Shown here piece after piece: positions 42,308-50,100 of a stretch of 64,000 nt of DNA; position 1 is the first letter of the stretch; each line of letters starts with the position of its first letter. Position numbers and translations under genes: made by a program. The stretch covers positions 33,246-97,245 of the forward strand of contig JASJDN010000007.1 in assembly GCA_030065205.1 (NCBI GenBank). Reading direction: 5' to 3'. The notes beneath the pieces are model-generated. The model ran no database searches and was not told where the DNA came from. It saw only the letters and a list, made by a program, of their open reading frames with translations. Source of the stretch: Crocosphaera sp. GTDB lineage: Bacteria; Cyanobacteriota; Cyanobacteriia; Cyanobacteriales; Microcystaceae.

Positions 42308-42742
42308 ATGACACGAAACACTTATCAATAGACAATTGAACACTATCATCAAGCGATCGCAACCGGGTGTTTTGCAGATCAAAGGGTAGAGTTATTAAAA
42401 GGAGAAATTATTGTCATGACACCGGAAGTAGAAAGTCATGCTTACTATAATTCAGAATGTGCTGATTATTTAAAAGATTTACTCAAAAATCGTGCTAAAA
42501 TTCGAGACGCTAAACCCGTTACCTTACCGAATAATTCTGAAACCTCTCCCGACGTTGCTATCGTTAAACCTTTAGGAAAAGCATATTGGATCGTTGATTT
42601 AAACAATAATCAATTAAAAATTTTTAAGGATTTAAAACAGGAAAATTACACCACAAAATTAATTTTAACTGAGGGAAATATTAGTCCTTTAGCGTTTCCT
42701 GATTTGGTTATTCCTGTGCAAAAAATCATCAGTATTAATTAA
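42308..42742 (+). pseudogene. Uma2-family (DUF820, PD-(D/E)xK-like) gene remnant
   Basis: The frame opens with ATG 42308 (MTRNTYQ), meets an in-frame TAG as codon 8, and continues as a Uma2-family protein: YHQAIATGCFADQRVELLKGEI, HAYYNSECADYLKDLL, PVTLPNNSETSPDVAIV. Then it jumps directly to KAYWIVDLNNNQLKIF. In intact homologues ~40 residues holding part of the nuclease core (the E-x-K segment) separate AIVK-P from the YW-VDL strand. So both a nonsense codon and an internal in-frame deletion are present. A 108-aa reading from ATG 42416 remains, but it lacks a complete active site. Stop codon interlocks with the convergent DUF3593 gene. Confidence 0.8.
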
Positions 42743-43053
42743 TCATCGGTTTGAGTTTTTTCTTGTTTCTTTTGATACTCTATAATTCCTTGACGAAATC
42801 CTAAAGCGACTAAAATATTAGACAAAGTTAAAAAAGATTCTGCGCTACCATGTAACCAGTCAATATTCGCTAATGCTTCCCCATATTGAACTTTAGCATA
42901 AATTCCAGCAGGAATCGTAACCCCTACAAATACCAATAAAACATAAAACCCAATTAATGCTAAACGGGGGGTTTCTTGGGAACGAGTCAGAAACCATAAA
43001 AATCCTAAATAGGGAAACAAAGAAACAGCAAAAAGATTATCTTTAGAAAACAT
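42739..43053 (-). CDS. DUF3593-like membrane protein
   Basis: 104 residues with three predicted helices (FAVSLFPYLGFLWFLT, LALIGFYVLLVFVGVTIPAGIY and about 72-88). SAESFLTLSNILVALGFRQGI is typical of the cyanobacterial/plastid DUF3593 family, of unknown function. Charged tail EYQKKQEKTQTDD. Four-nucleotide convergent overlap with the Uma2 pseudogene. Confidence 0.75.
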   Translation of the reverse strand: MFSKDNLFAVSLFPYLGFLWFLTRSQETPRLALIGFYVLLVFVGVTIPAGIYAKVQYGEALANIDWLHGSAESFLTLSNILVALGFRQGIIEYQKKQEKTQTDD

Positions 43054-43094
43054 TTAACATTGAATAAGAGAGAATAAGTTTTAGTTTAGCATAA

Positions 43095-43124
43095 GTTGTC
43101 ATTCCGAGGAACGAGGAATCTCAT
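43095..43124. repeat. Interspersed 30-bp repeat (GTTGTCATTC...AATCTCAT), copy 2
   Basis: Second copy of the repeat at 21351-21380 (27/30 identical), in the upstream region of the DUF3593 gene, as copy 1 is upstream of the GNAT gene. Around it, 43054-43513 is AT-rich with no ORF I can support; a promoter for the DUF3593 gene is expected close to 43060-43100. Confidence 0.6.
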
Positions 43125-43513
43125 TAACGTCCTAATTATAATAGGTATTGCCATAGATATTTTAAATTTTCCTTGTTGGATGAAGTATTGACTATTAGGA
43201 ATTTAGGGGATTTATTTTTCTTTAGGTAATGATAACTGATTTTTAAATCTTTGTATTAATAATGAAACGAAAGGAATATATATAAGAGTTAAAGAGAATG
43301 AAATGATACTCTCTATTTTATTTTCTAAATCGCAGTTAACGGATGTTTCTGACGATTAATAATATCTCTTAAACCCTTTCTCACAACTGAAACCTGATTG
43401 CTATAATAATTTATCACAATCTTTGTCTTCAATTTTTCTTATGTTATTCTCTTCATTAAAATCTTCTACCTGACTGTATTTTTAATTTTGCCGTTGTGGT
43501 TTATAATCAATTA

Positions 43514-43647
43514 AGAGACTGTTTATTAAAGGAATATTAAAAACCAGTTTTGTAGGGTGGGCAAAATTTTCTACTTTATGGGTAGTCTAGATAAATCTCT
43601 GATTTGCCCACCTTACCGCTTTAATATTTTATTTATAAACACTCTCT
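43514..43647. mobile_element. MITE-like element A, AGAGACTGTTTAT ends
   Basis: 134 bp. Outer ends AGAGACTGTTTAT and ATAAACACTCTCT are inverted; inner arms GTAGGGTGGGCAA and TTGCCCACCTTAC are inverted. No ORF. Related copies: 45117-45355 (interrupted), 21812-21955 (diverged), and cores at 4187 and 15456. It lies just upstream of the fasciclin gene and may contain its promoter. Mobility is inferred from copy number and structure; the parent transposase is not in the window. Confidence 0.7.
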
Positions 43648-43676
43648 AAAACAATAGTAAAAATAATCTTAAAAAT

Positions 43677-44078
43677 ATGCCTGATATTGTTGATATTGCT
43701 GTCAATACAGAAGGGTTTGAAACCTTAGTAACTGCGGTTAAAACAGCAAATTTAGTGGATGCTTTAAAAGGAGAAGGTCCTCTGACTGTTTTTGCACCCA
43801 ACGACGCTGCTTTTGCTAAACTACCACCAGGAACCATTCAAACCTTAGTGCAAAATGTGCCTCAACTCGCCCGTATTTTGACCTATCATGTAGTTCCAGG
43901 TAAACTAATGAAAGCCGACTTAGCTAAAGTTAACTCTGTTACTTCTTTGGAAGGTTCGCCCATTTCTATTGATTGTTCTGATGGTTTTGAAGTGAAAAAT
44001 GCCACCGTTATCGCTGCTGATATTGAAGCAGATAATGGGGTCATTCATGTCATTGATAATGTTATTTTGATGGGGTGA
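43677..44078 (+). CDS. Fasciclin (FAS1) domain protein
   Basis: 133 residues making one complete FAS1 domain: [35 protein letters not shown] (H1-like motif), [14 protein letters not shown] (YH motif) and [12 protein letters not shown] (H2-like motif). FAS1 proteins mediate cell adhesion or surface interactions. There is no signal peptide, so it is a minimal cytosolic form, as also found in other cyanobacteria. ATG 43677 begins 29 bp after element A. Confidence 0.92.
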   Translation: MPDIVDIAVNTEGFETLVTAVKTANLVDALKGEGPLTVFAPNDAAFAKLPPGTIQTLVQNVPQLARILTYHVVPGKLMKADLAKVNSVTSLEGSPISIDCSDGFEVKNATVIAADIEADNGVIHVIDNVILMG

Positions 44079-44081
44079 TTC

Positions 44082-44225
44082 AAGAAGTCAGAAGTGTGAA
44101 GTCAGAAGTAAAAATTAATCACGAAATTATCGCGCTAAAACAACATAAAAATTAACCTTTTTTCATTCTGACTTCTGACTTCTGTTCGCTAGAGCAGGAG
44201 CTTCGCTGTGGAACTTCTGACTTCG
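44082..44225. repeat. Inverted AAGTCAG/CTGACTT heptamer cluster
   Basis: AAGAAGTCAGAAGTGTGAAG... at 44082-44109 is the inverse of CTGACTTCTGACTTCTG at 44168-44184 and ACTTCTGACTTC at 44213-44224. Between the two right arms lies an unrelated G/C-richer insert (CTAGAGCAGGAGCTTCG). The whole stretch separates fasciclin from the SLH gene and may act as a terminator for both convergent genes. Confidence 0.5.
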
Positions 44226-44229
44226 TTAC

Positions 44230-44997
44230 CTAAGGCATAATAGGAATGCGTTGTTGCTCAAACTGACGATCGCGTAGGGTTGGGGGTTGAGTGCGAATGT
44301 AGTCAGGGTTGCCGGTTAAAGAAGAATTAAAGGGGTTAACAATGTCAGGGGTACGAATTCTCGGTCCAGCCGTTTGTTGTCTGAGACCATCCCATAATAC
44401 CGCTTCAATGGTTTTCGCGTCATTGGCAATCGTATTATCAAAGAAAGAACCCGGAGCATATCGCCAGCCAAAAATCTTATTCATTTGGCCAAACATATCG
44501 GTATTGTCATAAAAGCGTAAACTTTCGTTATAAAACGCCCGATCCATGACATGGGTAAAATGTTCTCCCGGTTCTTCAGGAATAGCTTGAACTTCAGGTG
44601 CAGTATTTTGATAAGCGGCTGAACCGGCACCACGAACCTCGAGTAAACGCCGTTCTAGCTGTTCCATACAAGCGTTTAAACCGGCGGCAAATTCATTCCG
44701 AGTCAAAGCGCGATCGCCGCGATAGGTGCGATCGGGATAACCCACAATACAACCATAATTCTCAACTAAATTTCTTAAAGCTTGATAAGACCAGTCCGTA
44801 GGAGAAACGTCTCGTAACTCTTGAATACTACGGAGTTGTTCTAAGGTGGTTTGATAATCGTAATTTTGAGCAGGTACGTTCGGTTGGTTTTGTTGAGTTG
44901 TCTGTGAAGGGTAAGGGGTGGGTACTGGTTCAGCGTAACTGACATGAGTGACTAACGCCGACCCCACCATCAAAGCGGGTAATAAGGCTTTATACAT
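44230..44997 (-). CDS. SLH-domain protein lacking the porin barrel
   Basis: 255 residues. A signal peptide (LLPALMVGSALVTHVSYAEP) is followed by one S-layer-homology domain: LRDVSPTDWSYQALRNLVE, GCIVGYPDRTYRGDRALTRNEFAAGLNACMEQLERRL. This is the N-terminal SLH domain of cyanobacterial SomA/iron-uptake porins, which anchor in peptidoglycan-linked polysaccharide. In those (~500-600 aa) an OprB-type barrel follows; here there is only a ~120-residue, Pro/Arg-rich tail (PGSFFDNTIANDAK, PFNSSLTGNP). Likely a periplasmic or outer-membrane linker. Confidence 0.82.
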   Translation of the reverse strand: MYKALLPALMVGSALVTHVSYAEPVPTPYPSQTTQQNQPNVPAQNYDYQTTLEQLRSIQELRDVSPTDWSYQALRNLVENYGCIVGYPDRTYRGDRALTRNEFAAGLNACMEQLERRLLEVRGAGSAAYQNTAPEVQAIPEEPGEHFTHVMDRAFYNESLRFYDNTDMFGQMNKIFGWRYAPGSFFDNTIANDAKTIEAVLWDGLRQQTAGPRIRTPDIVNPFNSSLTGNPDYIRTQPPTLRDRQFEQQRIPIMP

Positions 44998-45116
44998 CCT
45001 TGTTTCATCTCCTCACAATTAATTTTGAATCATGCGGTCATGTTTTTTATTAACCATAGTGACAGCTATGGATTCATAACCACCCGTATTTTAGCTAATT
45101 TTTTTGTTGAGGTCTG

Positions 45117-45355
45117 AGAGACTGTTCCTAAAGGAATAATCACAACGAGTTTTGTAAGGTGGGCAAGGTTTTCAAGGGTGAAGTTAGTTTAGATATAGCG
45201 TTTCTCGGACTCATGGGGTACACTTAACTCCTGCCTCCTGCCCCCTGCCTCCTGCCTCCAAGCGATAACCTCTGTACCTCACAAGTATGAGAACTGCTAT
45301 AAGTCTTTGACTTGCCCACCCTACCGTCTTAAGATTCTACTTATAAACAGTCTCT
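45117..45355. mobile_element. MITE-like element A, copy interrupted by element B
   Basis: Outer ends AGAGACTGTT (45117) and AACAGTCTCT (to 45355); inner arms GTAAGGTGGGCAA (about 45153) and TTGCCCACCCTAC (about 45312). Between the inner arms lies a complete copy of element B (45194-45301). The nesting shows that A was present first. It fills most of the gap between the SLH gene and pyrE. Confidence 0.75.
45194..45301. mobile_element. MITE-like element B, copy 2, nested in element A
   Basis: Ends TATAGCGTTTCTCGGACTC and GTATGAGAACTGCTATA are inverted; GGGGTAC and GTACCTC pair internally. Core of TGCCTCC heptamers (CTGCCTCCTGCCCCCTGCC). Same element as 33443-33552 and, in reverse orientation, 55113-55220. 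Confidence 0.75.
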
Positions 45356-45419
45356 GAGAGGTTTCGCTTTGAGTTGATTAAGTTTTATTATTATAGTTAT
45401 CACCTGTGAGACTTAATTT

Positions 45420-46004
45420 ATGATTTCCGTTGCCACTGCCGATTTATCAGCGTTACGATCTTATCTTTTAGATTTATTTGTTAAATTAGCTTACCAAGAA
45501 GGGGACTTTACCCTATCTTCGGGTCAAAAAAGCAGTTACTATATCAACGGAAAACAGGTGACGCTCAAAGCTGAGGGAGCATTGGCTATTGGTCGCTTAT
45601 TATTATCCATGTTACCGACCAACACTCAAGGGGTTGCCGGACTCACCTTGGGTGCCGATCCCATTGTTAGCGCGGTGAGTGTGGTGTCTGCTTACGAAAA
45701 TTGCCCTATTCCTGCTTTAATTATTCGCAAAGAAGCCAAAGGTCACGGCACTCAAGCTTATATCGAAGGACCCACCCTTTCCCCAGGCGCGACGGTGGTT
45801 GTGTTAGAGGATGTGGTAACAACCGGTAAGTCAGCCATGTTAGCGGTGGAACGATTACGGGCCGTTGGTTACACGGTTAATACTGTCCTTGCTCTAGTGG
45901 ATAGAGAACAAGGAGGGGCTGCTTTTTATGAAAGTCAAGGGTTAACTTTTCAAGCGTTATTTTCCATCACAGATATACAAAAGTCTTATCAACAGTCTTC
46001 TTAA
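45420..46004 (+). CDS. pyrE: Orotate phosphoribosyltransferase
   Basis: 194 residues. Adds ribose-5-phosphate from PRPP to orotate to make OMP in pyrimidine synthesis. Motifs: FTLSSGQKSSYYINGKQV at the N-terminus, GLTLGADPIVSAVSV, RKEAKGHGTQAYIEG (flexible loop Lys/His residues) and the PRPP-binding VVVLEDVVTTGKSAM. Full length. Its 3' end is followed closely by the phased DnaA-box-like sites. Confidence 0.95.
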   Translation: MISVATADLSALRSYLLDLFVKLAYQEGDFTLSSGQKSSYYINGKQVTLKAEGALAIGRLLLSMLPTNTQGVAGLTLGADPIVSAVSVVSAYENCPIPALIIRKEAKGHGTQAYIEGPTLSPGATVVVLEDVVTTGKSAMLAVERLRAVGYTVNTVLALVDREQGGAAFYESQGLTFQALFSITDIQKSYQQSS

Positions 46005-46034
46005 ACAAAGTTTTCATTCTCAATTTCCCAAACT

Positions 46035-46106
46035 TTTTTCACAAGCTTATCAATATTTTCCACAAGGTTTACCCAGTTTTCCACAGAAATACCTAACTTT
46101 TCAACA
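46035..46106 (+). promoter_or_regulatory. Four DnaA-box-like 9-mers at exact 21-bp spacing
   Basis: TTTTTCACA (46035-46043), TTTTCCACA (46056-46064), TTTTCCACA (46077-46085) and TTTTCAACA (46098-46106) are all in the same orientation and each start is 21 bp after the previous one. TTTTCCACA is the known DnaA-box form in Synechococcus. A weaker inverted site, TGTGGCAAT, is at 46130. The 21-bp phase equals two helical turns, so DnaA would load on one face. AT-rich DNA (46150-46400) follows, suitable for unwinding. The rest of the 46005-46424 gap shows no ORF. Could be oriC or a DnaA-titration/regulatory site. Confidence 0.65.
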
Positions 46107-46424
46107 GGAGAAAACCAAATCATAGACTTGTGGCAATTGATGGGGAAAAATCTTAAGTTAATGCTTGTTTAAAAAAATCTCATCTCTTTTTTGATATCCT
46201 ATGTTAATATACATAAGTCAGATGTAATTCTTAAGGTCATAAATGTTTATTGTAATGGTTATCGGGACTTTTAGGATCTAACTTGTTTCACACACTAAAT
46301 AACCCAAAAAATAGACTAACCTTAAGTAATAACTGTCAGATTGCTATCAACTCTAACCCATACTTAAAAAACGAAATAATACTAAATTTCTCCACTTTTA
46401 TCGTTATTCTTCTTAGAGAAAGAC

Positions 46425-46643
46425 ATGAAAACTCCTATTGCTCTTGAAGTTGAAATACCAGAAGACACCTATATACTATTGACAAACTTTATTGAAAATC
46501 ATGCTCCTTTAGGATTTAACGAGGTAGTTTCTCTGGCAGTTTCTAGCTTTTTAACTAATCAAAAGACTTCCTTAAATTCTTGTCAATCCTATTTATATGA
46601 TATGTACGATAACGCAAATAACTCAAAGGTGTTAGAACCATGA
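46425..46643 (+). CDS. Small DUF2811-like protein
   Basis: 72 residues. ALEVEIPEDTYILLTNFIENHAPLGFNEVVSLAVSSFL resembles the cyanobacterial DUF2811 pattern (EIPE-x-L-x-Y-x-x-HP...ALSLFL). Possibly a ribbon-helix-helix-like or small regulatory fold. AGAAAG precedes the ATG. Its stop overlaps the next ATG by four nt (ATGA), so it starts a translationally coupled trio. Function unknown. Confidence 0.6.
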   Translation: MKTPIALEVEIPEDTYILLTNFIENHAPLGFNEVVSLAVSSFLTNQKTSLNSCQSYLYDMYDNANNSKVLEP

Positions 46644-46855
46644 AAACCAAAAAAGTAATTCCCCTACCCTGGAAAACCAGAGAAAGAATTAAAGCTTTTT
46701 CTCAAGTATTCCCCGATGTTCCTTTATTAGAAAATCCCACCACTGGGGATCAATTATCCCAAGTGATTGACCGTCTTCAACCCATTGCTAAATCAGAAAG
46801 TGCTGCTTTTGCTTTATTAAGAGAATTGGATTCTTATCGGTGTTACGGTGAATAA
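46640..46855 (+). CDS. Small conserved hypothetical protein, 71 aa
   Basis: Not recognised. MKTKKVIPLPWKTRERIKAF is basic and precedes a helical remainder (DQLSQVIDRLQPIAKSESAAFALLREL). Soluble. ATGA overlap with the upstream gene and an 8-nt overlap with the downstream one point to a tight three-gene operon. Confidence 0.6.
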   Translation: MKTKKVIPLPWKTRERIKAFSQVFPDVPLLENPTTGDQLSQVIDRLQPIAKSESAAFALLRELDSYRCYGE

Positions 46856-47174
46856 AATTGAACAAAATAAACAGTCCGTCTTTAACGGGTTCAATCTATT
46901 AATTGCTGCTGTTATTATTACTATCATTCTAATTATTACCTTGTCTAATGTCTTAGAAGATCCCAGTAGTCGTCAAATTCGACAAACGGCGGAAAAAAAA
47001 CTAAGATTATTCGCCAGAGGCTATAGTATGAACGCGATTAACTGCGAAGGAATTGATAGGAATAATAACGGATGGCTTAACTGTCAAGCCGACGATCGCA
47101 AAGGACAGACTGTTTACTTAGAATGTCCCTATAATTTTCCCGAACCTGAATGTCGTTACAGGGAGAAAAATTAG
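46848..47174 (+). CDS. Single-pass membrane protein, 108 aa
   Basis: Not recognised. Starts at GTG 46848 inside the last codons of the previous gene. One helix (about 15-35, LLIAAVIITIILIITLSNVL), then an extracytoplasmic basic region with four Cys (NCEG, NCQAD, LECPYN, ECRYR) that could form two disulfides in the periplasm. Stop codon interlocks with the histidine kinase gene on the other strand (4-nt overlap TTAG). Confidence 0.6.
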   Translation: MNKIEQNKQSVFNGFNLLIAAVIITIILIITLSNVLEDPSSRQIRQTAEKKLRLFARGYSMNAINCEGIDRNNNGWLNCQADDRKGQTVYLECPYNFPEPECRYREKN

Positions 47175-50100
47175 GGTAATTTTAAATAAAAGGTTGCCCC
47201 TTCTCCTAAGACACTTTCAGCCCAAATACGGCCGCCATGACGGTGAATAATACGCTGAACAATAGAAAGACCAATCCCTGTCCCTTCAAACTCTCTTTGA
47301 GAATGCAATCGTTGAAATGCGCCGAACAATTGATCAACATATTGCATATCAAATCCCACCCCATTATCGGTAACAAAAATTGTGCCATCTTCTAAACAAT
47401 TAATTTCAATTAAAATGGGATTTCGCCCCCGACTAAATTTAATGCTATTCTGTAACAAATTAAGAAAAACCTGTTGTAATAAAGCGGAATCTCCTGATAC
47501 TGTGGGCAATATTTTTATGCTAAAGTCAATGATCTGATCGTCACAAGCAATCATATTAATAGCGGTTTTAACAACAGAATTAAGATCAACCTGATGAAAG
47601 GTAAACTCTCGTCGTCCTACCCGAGATAGGGTGAGTAACCCATCAATTAAATGAGCCATTTTTTCACTACTCTTTTCGATCACCTCTAAATAATGAATAA
47701 CTTTAGGATCGTCTATGATATCAGTCCCTAACAGTCTTTGTTTCAAAGCATTGACAAACCCATGAATATGTCGCAATGGGGCCCGTAGATCGTGAGAAAC
47801 GGAATAACAAAAAGAGTCTAATTCTTGATTAGTCGCTTCGAGTTGGGTAGTTCGTTCCATCAACACTCGCTTTGTCTTCACTAACTCCGTCATGTCACGA
47901 GAGGTTCCTAAAAGGGCGTATATCTCTCCTTGACAATTTTTGAGGGGAACTTTATAGGTATCAAAATAGAGATCGCCGTCCGGTAAGGTAATGGTTTCTT
48001 CCAGATGGAGGGTTTCTCCCGAGTTAAACACCTGTTGATTTTGGTGAGCAAAATAATCCGCCATTTCAGCCGGAAAACACTCAAAAATCGTTTTACCTTC
48101 CACATTCTTGCGGTGTTCAAAACCGATTCCTTGGGCAAAGATTTGATTACAAAACAAGAATTTCATGGTGTTGCGTTCCACCACAAAGATGAAGTCCGGC
48201 AGGGTATTTAACAACATTTCCAGTTCTGCAGTACGCTGGGCAACTCGTTCCTCTAATTGTTGATTTAAGCGTTTAATTTCTTCTTCTTTTTCTTTTTGTT
48301 CGGTGATATCTGCTGCTAACCCAGTGACACGAATAAAGTCTGTTGATTGATGTTTGACAGGAAACCCTCGATCTCTGATCCAGCGAATGGTTCCATCAGG
48401 TCGAATAATCCGATATTGATAGTCAAATCCTCCTTCTAGTAATTTTTGCGCGAATTCTGTTTTAATTTGTTGGCGATCGTCGGGATGGATAGCTTCTATC
48501 CATTGCATGGGATCTTCATAGGTATCTTCTGGATCGTATCCCCAAACCTCTTGATAAGCAGGACTGACATAGACACTTTTTTGATAATTGGGATCGGTTT
48601 TAGAAATATCAATCATCCAAAAAACTTCATGGATATTCTCTGCCAATTGACGGAATTTCTCTTCACTTTCCCTTAAGATTTCTTCTGTTTCTTTTCGTTC
48701 GCTAATATCCCTAGAATTCGCCACAATTCCCTGTATATTAGGGTCATGCAATTGATTACTGGCCACTGCTTCCATCCATACATAATCATCTCCTTTTTTT
48801 TGATAACGATATTGAACTGTGACTGTTTTTTGGGGGTTATTAAGAAGTTGAGAAAACTTTTTTCCTACTCTAGCGCGATCATCAGGATGGATAAAGTTAA
48901 ATGTATTGTGTTGAAGCATTTCTTCAGGGGAAAAGCCATGAATTTTTTGGGCTGCAGGAGAATTATAAATTAGCTTTCCTTGTCGATCAAAAATAGAAAC
49001 AATATCAGAAGAATATTTTAATAAAGCTTGTAATTTTTTTTCGCTGGCTTCTTTTGCTTGTTCTGCTTGTTGACGATTTCGTTCATTACGATAACCTTTA
49101 ATTAGGTTAGCACAGGTGGTTAAAAAGGGTTGTAAATAGTCAATCACATCCTGATCATAACCTCCTGGACGATTGGCAACCCCTACCATTCCTACTAACT
49201 GATTATCATGGTAAAAAGGAAGTCCTAAAAAAGCATCAAGAGAAGGATGACCTTCAGGTAAACCCCCTCGTCTGGGGTCACTATTGGGATCATTAGCAAT
49301 GACAGGTTTTCCTGTGGTGATAACGGCACCAAATAAGGTTTTTAAATTATGAAATTCCATGCCCTGGGGCGCATTTTCATCATAAAATTTTCGGGTTTCT
49401 TCATTCCAAGCAATATTAGTTAAAGCATGGGTTTTTAGGTAAGGGTTTCCCCTCACTTTCATATGGGTTTCTTCTAAATAAGGTTCGCCGCGATCGCTGT
49501 AAAAAATCTCTCCAATAAAACCGTACTCACTTTCTGTTAAGTTTAAGAGATTTTCTAATAAGTCATTAAATAAAACAGTAGGCAGGGCATCAGCAATAAA
49601 TTGGGATTGTGCTAAACTAATGGCTTGTAAAAGCTGATGACTTTTTTTGAGTTGAATTTCTGCTTTTTTTTCTTGAGTAATATCTTCGGTTATACAGATT
49701 AAATATTCAGGGTTATTTTGCTCATCATAGAGAGGAACTTTAACAGTTCGCACGATTCGTTTACCTTTGGTATAGCTATCAATGGGTTCTTCTAGGATAT
49801 ATTCAGGAACCCTTTTTTTAAAGGCTTGTTTATCTTTCTGTTCGTAAAATTCTGCTTGTTCAAGGGGAAATAAATCATAACCTGTTTTGCCAAGAATTTC
49901 TGAAGAATCGAGTCCAAATAGCTCTTCACAAGATTTATTGACTAATAAGAGTCGACCAAACCTATTGGCTGTTCCATCTTTAACAAAAAGGGCGATCGGC
50001 AAATAATCAATAATGGTTTGTAAGAAGTTTTTAGATTTTTTTAGTTCTAATTCTGCTTTTTTTGTTTGAGTAATGTTACGAACAATAGCAACCACTTCTT

